64,000 nucleotides of DNA from Photobacterium gaetbulicola Gung47 (GTDB lineage Bacteria > Pseudomonadota > Gammaproteobacteria > Enterobacterales > Vibrionaceae): positions 1 to 64,000 of the forward strand of contig CP005974.1 in assembly GCA_000940995.1 (NCBI GenBank). The letters are read 5' to 3'. Both the position numbers and the translations under genes were made by a program. The notes under the pieces are model-generated. The model saw only the letters and a list, made by a program, of their open reading frames with translations. It made no database searches and was not told the origin of the DNA. Positions 45,327-53,860 of this stretch are shown here, one piece after another. Each line of letters begins with the position of its first letter. The first letter of the stretch is position 1.

Positions 45327-47216
45327 ATCGAGTAGGAGGAGGCCTCACGGCCTCCGTCCTCTCACACCACCGTACAAGCGTGGGTCGCATACGGCGGTTC
45401 CGAATATATTTTCAGTGACTCATACCCATCTCTCAATGAGTACATGCCCATCTCCTTGAACCGTTTCGTTGGCATGGCCTGATTGAGCTGCGGCGATAAA
45501 GACCAGATGCCACCATCCTTTCTCTGACATCGCTAGCTTCCAAGCATTGCGCTCGTTTACGCCTTCTTGGCGTAACCATGTCGCTATGCTGTGTCTGCGT
45601 TTTCGCTGCTTGAGTCGGTAGCACCGTAAGCGCCGTCTTATCCATTCATCCAAGCGCTGCATCGCGCTTTTCCGCATGGCGAGCTTGAAGTAGTGTTGCC
45701 AACCTCTTAGATATTGAGTTAGTTCGACTATTACTGTCTTCAACTCTCGTCCTCGATTCCGCTTCGTTATTTGACGCACTCGCTTCTTCATGTGAGTTTG
45801 TGCTGTCTTCGAGATATGGATACTTCCATCTCGTTGGAAGCGATGGCCTAAGTAAGTCCGCTCTGTCACTCTTGTTGCCGCACTCTTCTCCCGGTTGACC
45901 GTGAGTTTCAGTTTCTGCTCCAAGAACTCCGTTATCGAGGCTTTTACTCGATTTGCGGCTTCCTCACTGTGTACGTAGATTTGGCAGTCGTCTGCATATC
46001 GGCAGAACTTATGCCCTCTTCGTTCAAGCTCTTTATCCAACTCATCTAATACGATATTTGATAGCAGCGGAGATAATGGGCCACCCTGTGGTGTCCCTCG
46101 TTGCCTCTGCTCGACTAACCCGTTTCGCATTATGCCTGCCTGTAGGTATGACCTGATCAGCTTCAGTACCCGTTTATCTGTGATATCTTTCGATAGCCTG
46201 TGCATCAGCCTATCGTGGTTCACGGTATCGAAGTATTTCGCTAGGTCAACATCGACTACATAACCCCGCCCCTCCCTGATGTAGTGGCTTGCTGCCGCCA
46301 GAGCATGGTGGGCACTACGGTTGGGCCTGAACCCGTAACTGCTGTTGGAGAACTTAGGTTCGTAGATATCTGTCAGGACTGATGTGATGGCCTGTTGGAC
46401 AATCCTATCAAGTACCGTTGGGATACCTAGCTGCCTCACTCCCCCACTAGGTTTAGGGATTTCTACACCCAAGACGGGTTGGGGTTGATAGCTACCGTCC
46501 AGAAGGCTCTGGCGGAGCGCTTGCCCATTGGAAGACTGCCGAAGCACCGAGATAGTGGCTGCTATGTCGAGTTTATCAACCCCAGCACATCCCTTGTTCT
46601 TCTTTACTCTTCTCAGGGCTTGGTTCAGATTCGTTGATGAACAGATCTGCTCCATCAACTGAGTTGAGGTCACCAAGACTCGTCCTCCTGTCTACGCCAA
46701 ACATGCTTGTCATTCTTCGTAGCCATGAGCGTCACTTGCGGTGTTGCCCATTGGTACGTAGAGATATTGTTCATCTTGCTATGACTCCACATGATTGAGT
46801 GTCTAGTGACTGCTTCTTGATATATTCAGTTCCGGCCTTCCCTTGGGTTGTACTTCCCCAAGGTACTATGCCTTCTGCTGACTTCTTATTAACCGTCACG
46901 CAGCATCACTGCTGCACTAGTCTCGTCCGAGACAGCTAATAAGATCTCCCGAGGTAAGACGTTGTTCTTTCACTTGGTTGTGCCTGATTTACCCGTACAC
47001 ACTTCCCGTCGAGGCATTGGGCTATTCTATATATGGCTAGGTTACCCAAGTTGTACTGGCCTACTATCAGATTTCTGTTCGTCACAACCAAGTTTTGCCG
47101 TTTGCTTCCTTCAGATCCCACCTCACGGTGGACACCCTTGCATAGGCTAACGGTTCTCGCTCGACTGAGCCCGTAGAGGACTTTCACCTCCTAGAACAAC
47201 GCCATGCTCGGCGCAC
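45327..47216 (-). mobile_element. Group IIC intron with maturase gene, inserted behind the purA terminator
   Basis: The minus strand begins GTGCGCCGAGCATGGCG at 47216, the typical 5' end of a bacterial group II intron. Domain I-IV RNA (47216 to about 46680) precedes the reverse transcriptase. The 3' part has domain V (GAACCGCCGTATGC ... GTACGGTGGTG, about 45360-45400) and domain VI (GAGAGGACGGAGGCC-GTGA-GGCCTCCTCCT) with a bulged A, ending CTCGAT near 45327. Domains V and VI closely resemble the Oceanobacillus iheyensis group IIC intron. It sits a few bases behind the purA terminator T run, the usual target of class C introns. Length is about 1.89 kb; all parts look intact. Confidence 0.92.
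45420..46676 (-). CDS. ltrA: Group II intron reverse transcriptase/maturase (class C)
   Basis: The intron-encoded protein aids splicing and carries out retrotransposition. The 418-residue protein has reverse transcriptase blocks 0-7: KNKGCAGVDKLD, LGIPTVLDRIVQQAI, YGFRPNRSAHHAL, VVDVDLAKYFDTVNHD, GTPQGGPLSPLLSN and the active-site YADD at 227-230. A maturase (X) domain follows (LTQYLRGWQHYFKLA, CYRLKQRKRRHSIA). The HNH endonuclease domain of other classes is absent, as expected for class C. The start is a TTG at 46676, 7 nt behind AGGAGG, with a GTG next to it as alternative. The catalytic residues are present, so it may be active. Confidence 0.93.
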   Translation of the reverse strand: MVTSTQLMEQICSSTNLNQALRRVKKNKGCAGVDKLDIAATISVLRQSSNGQALRQSLLDGSYQPQPVLGVEIPKPSGGVRQLGIPTVLDRIVQQAITSVLTDIYEPKFSNSSYGFRPNRSAHHALAAASHYIREGRGYVVDVDLAKYFDTVNHDRLMHRLSKDITDKRVLKLIRSYLQAGIMRNGLVEQRQRGTPQGGPLSPLLSNIVLDELDKELERRGHKFCRYADDCQIYVHSEEAANRVKASITEFLEQKLKLTVNREKSAATRVTERTYLGHRFQRDGSIHISKTAQTHMKKRVRQITKRNRGRELKTVIVELTQYLRGWQHYFKLAMRKSAMQRLDEWIRRRLRCYRLKQRKRRHSIATWLRQEGVNERNAWKLAMSEKGWWHLVFIAAAQSGHANETVQGDGHVLIERWV

Positions 47217-47219
47217 CAT

Positions 47220-47249
47220 AAAAAAAGCCAGCCCCAAGGGCTGGCTTTC
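47220..47249 (-). terminator. purA terminator, intron target
   Basis: The minus strand reads AAAGCCAGCCC-TT-GGGGCTGGCTTTTTTT. The group IIC intron begins three bases after the T run. Confidence 0.9.
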
Positions 47250-47315
47250 ATATCAATTATTACCAGTGCTGTACTATCGCATTACCTTGGCAATGCAGCG
47301 TACGGCTATCAGCAA

Positions 47316-48632
47316 TTACTCACCGTATGGGTGAACCTTGATGATTGTCTCGTTACGGTCAGGACCGGTAGAGATGATGTCAACAGGTACGCCAGTTAGC
47401 TCTTCGATACGTGCGATGTAGTCTAGTGCTGTCTGTGGTAGTGCATCCAGAGACTTGGCACCGAATGTTGTTTCAGACCAGCCAGGTACCGTTTCGTAGA
47501 TTGGCTCGATGTTCTCGTAAGCGTCAGCCGCCATTGGAGAGACTTCTAGGATTTCGCCATCTTTGGTCTTGTAGCCAGTACAGATCTTGATCTCTTCCAG
47601 GCCGTCCAATACGTCAAGCTTGGTTAGGCAGAAGCCTGAGATTGAGTTGATCTGGATAGCACGACGCATAGCGACTGCATCGAACCAACCAGTACGGCGT
47701 AGACGGCCTGTGGTCGCACCAAACTCGTTACCAACGGTGCCTAGGTGCTTACCCACTGGGTCTTGCTTGTCTAGGCCATCGTATAGCTCAGTCGGGAATG
47801 GACCGGCACCAACACGGGTGCAGTATGCTTTCGCGATACCCAGGATGTAGCCAAGGTGACGAGGACCGAAACCAGAACCTGCCGCCACGCCACCAGCCGT
47901 GGTGTTAGAAGAGGTTACGTACGGGTACGTACCGTGGTCGATATCAAGTAGGGTACCCTGCGCACCTTCGAACATGATCTTGTCGCCACGTAAACGTGCG
48001 TCATCAAGTTCTTTGGTTACGTCGATAACCATTGACGTCAGGATATCAGCCTGCGCCATGATGTTTTCAAGTACTTCTTCGTAGCTTACCGGCTCAGCAT
48101 TGTAGTAGTGCTCAAGCTGGAAGTTATGGTAAGCCATTACTTCTTTAAGCTTCTCGGCAAATGCTTCTTTGTCGAACAGGTCGCCAACACGCAGGCCACG
48201 GCGAGCAACTTTATCTTCGTAAGCTGGACCGATACCACGGCCAGTTGTACCGATCGCTTTCTTACCACGAGCGATTTCACGCGCTTGGTCAAGAGCGATA
48301 TGGTATGGAAGGATTAGCGGACAAGCTTCTGACAGGAACAGACGTTCACGAACCGGGATACCACGTTCTTCTAGCGGGCCCATTTCTTTCATCAGTGCGT
48401 CTGGAGAAAGTACAACACCGTTACCGATGATACATTTAACGTTGTCACGTAGGATACCTGATGGGATCAGGTGAAGGACAGTTTTTTCACCGTCAATGAC
48501 TAGGGTGTGACCAGCGTTGTGACCACCTTGGTAGCGCACTACGTATTTTGCATCTTCGGTCAACAGATCAACGATCTTACCTTTACCTTCGTCACCCCAT
48601 TGGGTGCCAAGAACGACTACATTATTTGCCAT
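47316..48632 (-). CDS. purA: Adenylosuccinate synthetase
   Basis: PurA joins IMP and aspartate with GTP hydrolysis in AMP synthesis. The 438-residue protein has the P-loop GTQWGDEGKGKIVDLL, the GHNAGHTLV motif and the active-site GTTGRGIGPAYEDK. It also has FEGAQGTLLDIDHGTYPYVTSSN-type sequence (seen near residue 225) and the C-terminal STGPDRNETI guanine-binding loop. The ATG at 48632 is conventional. It is followed by a terminator and the intron. Confidence 0.98.
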   Translation of the reverse strand: MANNVVVLGTQWGDEGKGKIVDLLTEDAKYVVRYQGGHNAGHTLVIDGEKTVLHLIPSGILRDNVKCIIGNGVVLSPDALMKEMGPLEERGIPVRERLFLSEACPLILPYHIALDQAREIARGKKAIGTTGRGIGPAYEDKVARRGLRVGDLFDKEAFAEKLKEVMAYHNFQLEHYYNAEPVSYEEVLENIMAQADILTSMVIDVTKELDDARLRGDKIMFEGAQGTLLDIDHGTYPYVTSSNTTAGGVAAGSGFGPRHLGYILGIAKAYCTRVGAGPFPTELYDGLDKQDPVGKHLGTVGNEFGATTGRLRRTGWFDAVAMRRAIQINSISGFCLTKLDVLDGLEEIKICTGYKTKDGEILEVSPMAADAYENIEPIYETVPGWSETTFGAKSLDALPQTALDYIARIEELTGVPVDIISTGPDRNETIIKVHPYGE

Positions 48633-48754
48633 CTTTCTTCGTCTATCAGTAGTTAAAAAGGGATTCTAGCACCTTCAACGTTGCCTTGCAGTCATTTTTT
48701 GACCATGAGCCGTAAAACAGCAAGAAGCCTGTCACGCAAACGTGCTAGGGGATT

Positions 48755-48949
48755 TTACATACTAGTGTACATCATATAGGCGATGACACTGCCAGCGACA
48801 ACCAGGCAACCACCGATACGGCGCAGGGAATTGTCATCCTGCTGACTCAGTTGGCTCACCATCTCACGCCAGCCTTTTGGGGCCAGTAATGGGCCAAGTC
48901 CTTCAAACACAAGCACCAGCCCTAGTGCCATCCAAAATGCCTTACTCAT
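48755..48949 (-). CDS. DUF2065 (YjeT-like) small membrane protein
   Basis: A 64-residue inner-membrane protein with two hydrophobic segments (FWMALGLVLVFEGLGPLLAP at 5-24 and IGGCLVVAGSVIAYMMY at 45-61), the DUF2065/YjeT pattern. It lies between hflC and purA, just as yjeT does in E. coli. Function is unknown. A terminator between hflC and this gene suggests separate transcription, possibly with purA (122 bp). Confidence 0.88.
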   Translation of the reverse strand: MSKAFWMALGLVLVFEGLGPLLAPKGWREMVSQLSQQDDNSLRRIGGCLVVAGSVIAYMMYTSM

Positions 48950-48987
48950 TGTCGTCTCCTCGCATTGATGGCTGGATTATACCCAAT

Positions 48988-49017
48988 AAAAAAGGCAAGA
49001 CCGAAGTCTTGCCTTTT
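48988..49017 (-). terminator. Terminator after hflC
   Basis: AAGGCAAGAC-CGAA-GTCTTGCCTT with a run of T on the minus-strand side, 21 bp beyond the hflC stop. It ends the long hfq-hflX-hflK-hflC transcript. Confidence 0.9.
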
Positions 49018-49037
49018 CATCAATATCTTAATAGCGC

Positions 49038-50036
49038 TTAGTTAGCTACGCCACTAGATTCCTTCATATACTTGAAGAAGTCCGTATTCGGGTCAACCAC
49101 CAAAATGTCGTTCTTCGAGTTGAAGCTGTTCTCGTACGCCTTCAGCGAACGCAGGAAGTTATAGAACTCCGGATTCTTGTTGAACGCACCCGCATAGATT
49201 TGCGCCGTTTCAGCATCCGCAGCACCACGTACTACTCGAGCCTGACGGTCTGCATCAGCAATAATCTTCGCAACTTCTAGCTCTGACTGAGCACGGATAA
49301 CTTCGGCTTTCTCACGACCTTGAGAGCGGTGTTTACGGGCAACCGACTCACGCTCGGCACGCATACGGCGATAGATTGACTCGCTGATCTCATCAGGCAG
49401 GTTGATTTTCTTCATTCGGAAGTCCACCACCTCAACACCCAAGTCTTTAAACGCGCTGACTTTGATGTCGGCCAATACATTGGCCATGATTTGATCACGC
49501 TGACCTTCAACCTCTTTACGAGGAGCGACTTCAGCCACGATTTCCGACGCTGGTGCATCATCTTCTTCAACCACAGCCGTGCTGTCTAGCTTGGCACCAC
49601 GATCTGGACCAGAGACAATCTGCTTGATTTCACGCGAACCGATCTCCGCACGTAAGCTATCGACCACCTTACGTTTCAGTAGCGCTTCTGCCGTTGAGAC
49701 ATCACCACCACCGGTTGTCAGGTAGTACTGGCCGAAGTCTTCGATACGCCACTTCACGTAGGTATCGATGATCACGTCTTTTTTCTCAGACGTTACGAAG
49801 CGGTCAGCCTGGTCATCCATGGTCTGGATGCGGGCATCCAGGGTACGGACACGGTCGAATACCGGCACTTTGAAGTGCAGGCCCGGCTCGTAGATCTTTG
49901 CTACATCCGAATCAGGCGCCTTAAGAATACGGCCGAAACGAACCACAATACCGCGCTCGCCTTCCTGAACCACGAACATTGACATCAGCAATGTCGCGAT
50001 AAAGACAACAATCACAGGGATCATTAACTTACGCAT
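49038..50036 (-). CDS. hflC: HflC, FtsH-modulating band-7 protein
   Basis: HflC forms the membrane HflKC cage around the FtsH protease and modulates degradation of membrane proteins. The 332-residue protein has an N-terminal signal-anchor (LMIPVIVVFIATLLMSMFVV), the SPFH/band-7 domain (GERGIVVRFGRIL, VKWRIEDFGQYY) and a helical C-terminus (SELEVAKIIADADRQARVVRG). An acidic insertion at about residues 150-175, absent from E. coli HflC, is shared by vibrio homologues as far as I recall. It starts 2 bp behind hflK. Confidence 0.96.
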   Translation of the reverse strand: MRKLMIPVIVVFIATLLMSMFVVQEGERGIVVRFGRILKAPDSDVAKIYEPGLHFKVPVFDRVRTLDARIQTMDDQADRFVTSEKKDVIIDTYVKWRIEDFGQYYLTTGGGDVSTAEALLKRKVVDSLRAEIGSREIKQIVSGPDRGAKLDSTAVVEEDDAPASEIVAEVAPRKEVEGQRDQIMANVLADIKVSAFKDLGVEVVDFRMKKINLPDEISESIYRRMRAERESVARKHRSQGREKAEVIRAQSELEVAKIIADADRQARVVRGAADAETAQIYAGAFNKNPEFYNFLRSLKAYENSFNSKNDILVVDPNTDFFKYMKESSGVAN

Positions 50037-50038
50037 AA

Positions 50039-51196
50039 TTAAAATCTCCCCTGACGGCCAGTATCGGTACTACGCGGCGCAGTTGATACCGGGGCGGTCT
50101 CGACTTTTTCAAGTTCGATACCGTAATCGCTAGACGAGCCACTCTTCGGCTGGCTGCTCTGCTGGGCTGGGTTAATCAGTTTGTCCAATGGCAGGTACAG
50201 CAGGTTGCCGCTTGATTGCGAGTCGACCATCACTTTGCTGGTGTTCGAGTAAACGCGTTCCATCGTCTCAAGGTACAGACGATTACGCGTAACTTCGGTT
50301 GCTGCTAGGTATTCAGGCAACAGCTTTTCAAACTGTGCCACTTCACCGAGTGCACCGTTGATCACACGCTCAGAGTAACCTTCCGCTTCCTTCTTCAGAC
50401 GCTCGGCACGACCGGTTGCCTTCGGCAAGATGTCATTGCTGTAAGCTTCTGCTTCACGAACGAAACGCTCTTCATCCTCTCGCGCTGCGATAGCATCATC
50501 GAAGGCGTCTTTCACCGCTTCCGGCGGACGGGCAGACTGGAAGTTGACGTCAACCACCAACAGGCCCATGTCGTAACGCTGGATAATGTTATCAATCGCT
50601 TCTTGCGTATTGGCACGGATCACCTGACGACCCGTGGTCAAGGCCTGATCCATGGTCGAGTCACCGATCACTGCACGCAGTGCAGAATCAGTCGCCTGAC
50701 GCAAGCTGTCATCCGCATTGGTGACACTGAACAGGTATTTCTGTGGCTCGGCCACGCGGTACTGAACGTCCATTTCCACTTTCAGTACGTTTTCGTCTTT
50801 GGTCAGCATCAGGCCTGAGCTGCGCAAAGAACGGATTGCCTGAACGTTGACTGGCTCGACTTCATCGATGAAGGTAGGTTTCCAGTTCAGACCCGGATCT
50901 ACCATTTCGTAAAACTTACCGAAACGCAGAACAACCCCGCGCTCCGCTTCGCCGATGGTATAGAAACCGGAAAAGCCCCATACCGCTGCAGCCAACACTG
51001 CGATTACCCCAAGACCTGCAGCGCTGCCGCCAGTCGAAGGTCCCTTTTTATTCCCCAAAATGCCACCGAATTTACGACTCAGTTTCGAGAAAACCTCATC
51101 GAGATCCGGCGGACCTTGATCACGACCACCGCGATTATTATTCCCCCAAGGGTCTTTATCACGGCCGCCGTTGTTGCCAGGCTCATTCCACGCCAT
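50039..51196 (-). CDS. hflK: HflK, FtsH-modulating band-7 protein
   Basis: Partner of HflC. The 385-residue protein starts with a Gly/Asn/Asp-rich cytoplasmic segment (about 1-60), a single membrane segment (GLGVIAVLAAAVWGFSGFYTI) and the band-7 domain (GEAERGVVLRFGKFYEMV, DVQYRVAEPQKYLFSV). A helical region follows, and the periplasmic C-terminal tail is rich in Ser and Thr. It lies 57 bp behind hflX and 2 bp ahead of hflC, the conserved hfl order. Confidence 0.97.
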   Translation of the reverse strand: MAWNEPGNNGGRDKDPWGNNNRGGRDQGPPDLDEVFSKLSRKFGGILGNKKGPSTGGSAAGLGVIAVLAAAVWGFSGFYTIGEAERGVVLRFGKFYEMVDPGLNWKPTFIDEVEPVNVQAIRSLRSSGLMLTKDENVLKVEMDVQYRVAEPQKYLFSVTNADDSLRQATDSALRAVIGDSTMDQALTTGRQVIRANTQEAIDNIIQRYDMGLLVVDVNFQSARPPEAVKDAFDDAIAAREDEERFVREAEAYSNDILPKATGRAERLKKEAEGYSERVINGALGEVAQFEKLLPEYLAATEVTRNRLYLETMERVYSNTSKVMVDSQSSGNLLYLPLDKLINPAQQSSQPKSGSSSDYGIELEKVETAPVSTAPRSTDTGRQGRF

Positions 51197-51253
51197 TATA
51201 GAACTCCATCAATATGATATGACGACAGTTTTTTTTATTACTCTAGCAGTCCA

Positions 51254-52543
51254 TTAAGCAACGATAAAGTCATCTAACGAAGTACTTTCTCTTTTTTGTA
51301 ACCTAGACCACTCTGCCAACGGCAAACGGATGTCGATTTTCAGGCTGCCATCGTCATCGTATTCCTCACTGACGATACATCCCAATTGGTAAAACTTGCT
51401 GCGGTAACGGCCGATAAATTGCGGCGGCAATCGCAGGGTATGTTTCACCATGGTGCCCGACAAGCGCTCAGTCAGGGCGTCGAATAACAGGTCAATGCCC
51501 TGCCCTTCCATCGCCGAGACCCATACTCGCTGAGGAACACCGGCATCATCACGTTCAATACGAGGCAACGCCCCTTCCAGATTATCGATCTTGTTCATCA
51601 CCACCAAGGTTGGAACCTCGTTGGCATCGATCTCTTCAAGTACCGTCTCGACCGCTTCAATGTTTTCACGGAAGCGATCATCGCTGGCATCGACCACATG
51701 GAGCAGCAAACTGGCATCCTGGGTTTCTTTCAGGGTGGCCTTGAAGGCTGCGACCAAATCATGGGGCAGGTGACGAATAAACCCTACGGTGTCAGCCAAG
51801 ATTGATGTACCGACATCGGCTACGTCAATCTTACGCAGAGTTGGATCTAGGGTGGCAAACAGCTGGTCAGCAGCATAGACACCGGCATCAGTGACCCGGT
51901 TAAACAACGTCGACTTACCGGCGTTGGTGTAACCGACCAGTGAAATCGTTGGGATTTCGGCACGGTTACGCGCCCGGCGTCCCTGATCGCGCTGCTTGGC
52001 CACTTTTTCAAGACGGCGCAAAATCGTCTTGATCCGGTCGCGCAGCAAACGGCGGTCCGTTTCCAACTGGGTTTCACCCGGTCCACGCAAGCCGATCCCG
52101 CCTTTCTGTCGTTCAAGGTGGGTCCAACCGCGGATCAAGCGGGTTGAGATGTGACGTAGCTGCGCCAGCTCGACTTGCAGCTTACCCTCGTGGGTACGCG
52201 CGCGCTGTGCAAAGATATCGAGGATCAGACCGGTGCGGTCCAGTACCCTGCATTTGCAAATTTGCTCCAGGTTACGCTCTTGCGCTGGAGAAAGTGAATG
52301 GTTGAATATGACGATTTCGGCGTCTTCAGCCCGAACCGCTTCGGCAATTTCCTGTGCTTTACCTTCACCCACGTAGAACTTAGGGTGGGGAGTTTTACGA
52401 CTACCGGTAACCACCCGTAGCGTATTGACTCCCGCCGAGGAGACCAGCATTTCAAACTCGCTTAAGTCTTCCCACTCCCCTTCTTGCGTGAAGTTGATAT
52501 GAACAAGAATTGCCTGCTCACCGGTCTCATAACGGTCAAACAA
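51254..52543 (-). CDS. hflX: Ribosome-splitting GTPase HflX
   Basis: HflX binds the 50S subunit and rescues stalled or heat-damaged ribosomes. The 429-residue protein has the N-terminal HflX domain (VGEGKAQEIAEAV, FNHSLSPAQERNLE), the helical linker with RGPGETQLETDRR, and the GTPase domain with GYTNAGKSTLFN, DTVGFIRHLPHDLVAAF and NKID. The start is a TTG at 52543, 8 nt behind AAGGAG; no nearby ATG gives the family N-terminus MFDRYE. It lies 25 bp behind hfq. Confidence 0.97.
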   Translation of the reverse strand: MFDRYETGEQAILVHINFTQEGEWEDLSEFEMLVSSAGVNTLRVVTGSRKTPHPKFYVGEGKAQEIAEAVRAEDAEIVIFNHSLSPAQERNLEQICKCRVLDRTGLILDIFAQRARTHEGKLQVELAQLRHISTRLIRGWTHLERQKGGIGLRGPGETQLETDRRLLRDRIKTILRRLEKVAKQRDQGRRARNRAEIPTISLVGYTNAGKSTLFNRVTDAGVYAADQLFATLDPTLRKIDVADVGTSILADTVGFIRHLPHDLVAAFKATLKETQDASLLLHVVDASDDRFRENIEAVETVLEEIDANEVPTLVVMNKIDNLEGALPRIERDDAGVPQRVWVSAMEGQGIDLLFDALTERLSGTMVKHTLRLPPQFIGRYRSKFYQLGCIVSEEYDDDGSLKIDIRLPLAEWSRLQKRESTSLDDFIVA

Positions 52544-52568
52544 GCAATCAACTCCTTAGAGAAGAAAA

Positions 52569-52838
52569 TTATTCTTCAGTTTTTTCTTGTGAACGTTCTG
52601 CCGAAGCCGGGCGGTCACCTGTGTGGTGGTGGTTAACTGGACGTGCAGGCACCACGGTAGAAATCGCGTGCTTGTATACCATCTGGTTAACAGTGTTCTT
52701 CAGTAGGATCACAAACTGATCAAACGACTCAATCTGGCCCTGTAGCTTGATACCGTTAACCAGGTAGATTGAAACTGGGATTCTTTCACGACGCAAAGCG
52801 TTCAAAAATGGGTCTTGCAGAGATTGCCCCTTAGCCAT
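52569..52838 (-). CDS. hfq: RNA chaperone Hfq
   Basis: Hfq is the Sm-like hexamer that pairs small RNAs with mRNAs. The 89-residue protein has Sm1 (SLQDPFLNALRRERIPVSIY, LVNGIKLQGQIESFDQFVIL) and Sm2 (NTVNQMVYKHAISTVVPAR). The C-terminal tail is short and Glu/Ser-rich, as in vibrios (87 in V. cholerae, 102 in E. coli). It lies 86 bp behind miaA, which usually contains one of its promoters. Confidence 0.98.
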   Translation of the reverse strand: MAKGQSLQDPFLNALRRERIPVSIYLVNGIKLQGQIESFDQFVILLKNTVNQMVYKHAISTVVPARPVNHHHTGDRPASAERSQEKTEE

Positions 52839-52924
52839 TATTTCTTTTCCTTATTTGTTTGTAGTTGTAGTTAGCAACGAACAAAATTAAAAATACGCAA
52901 AACAGTGATCAGTATACACGCTAA

Positions 52925-53860
52925 TCAAACATCACATCTAACTGAGTTTGTGACGGTTTGTAACGCTGATTCTGGGTCACTGCTATCCAACCACGTCAGA
53001 TCTTTCCAGCTTCTCAGCCAGGTGATTTGACGCTTCGCCAATTGACGGGTGGCACAAATGCCGCGGAAGACCGCGTCATCCAAAGAGCACTGCCCGTCCA
53101 AATATTCCCACATCTGACGGTAACCTACACAACGTATTGAAGGGAGATCTGGGTGCAGATCACCTCGCTCATACAAAGCACGAACTTCCTGTTCAAAACC
53201 TGCTTCGATCATCTTTTCAAAACGTTGCTCGATCCGCCGATGCAGCACTGCCCTATCCGTGGGAGTTATTGCAAACTGGTGAACCCTGTAAGGCAAGGCA
53301 TCACCTTGGGTTTTCGTAAGCTCGGTTAAAGTTTTACCCGAAATACGAAAAACTTCCAATGCGCGTGAAAGGCGCTGGGGATCATTGGGGTGGATACGCG
53401 CCCCGGAAACCGGGTCAATCCGCACCAATTCCTCATGCATCGCCTGCCAGCCCTTATCCGCCGCTTCCTGCTCTATCTGAGCGCGGACCGCCGGATCAGC
53501 CGCTGGTAGCGGTGACAAACCTTCCAATAATGCTTTGTAGTACAACATAGTACCACCAACCAATAAAGGAATGCGCCCTTGTGCAACTATATCAGCCATT
53601 TCTTTCAGTGCATCAGCGCGAAAGTCCGCAGCTGAATAACTTTGCGCTGGATCACGAATATCGATCAATCGATGTGGTGCCTGCGCCAGTTCATCGGCAT
53701 CCGGCTTGGCGGTGCCAATGTCCATATCTTTATAGATAAGGGCTGAATCAACGCTTATCAACTCTACAGGTAGTTGTTGGCGCAATCGGATCGCCAAATC
53801 GGTTTTGCCCGACGCCGTCGGGCCCATCAGGAATATCGCCTGAGGTAGTGGCTTAGTCAT
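52925..53860 (-). CDS. miaA: tRNA dimethylallyltransferase MiaA
   Basis: MiaA adds a dimethylallyl group to A37 of tRNAs reading UNN codons. The 311-residue protein has the P-loop IFLMGPTASGKTDLAI, the SVDSALIYKDMDIGTAKP substrate motif, LVGGTMLYYKALLEGL and the helical insertion with PQRLSRALEVF. The ATG lies 8 bp inside the end of mutL, so the two genes are coupled as in E. coli mutL-miaA-hfq. Confidence 0.97.
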   Translation of the reverse strand: MTKPLPQAIFLMGPTASGKTDLAIRLRQQLPVELISVDSALIYKDMDIGTAKPDADELAQAPHRLIDIRDPAQSYSAADFRADALKEMADIVAQGRIPLLVGGTMLYYKALLEGLSPLPAADPAVRAQIEQEAADKGWQAMHEELVRIDPVSGARIHPNDPQRLSRALEVFRISGKTLTELTKTQGDALPYRVHQFAITPTDRAVLHRRIEQRFEKMIEAGFEQEVRALYERGDLHPDLPSIRCVGYRQMWEYLDGQCSLDDAVFRGICATRQLAKRQITWLRSWKDLTWLDSSDPESALQTVTNSVRCDV

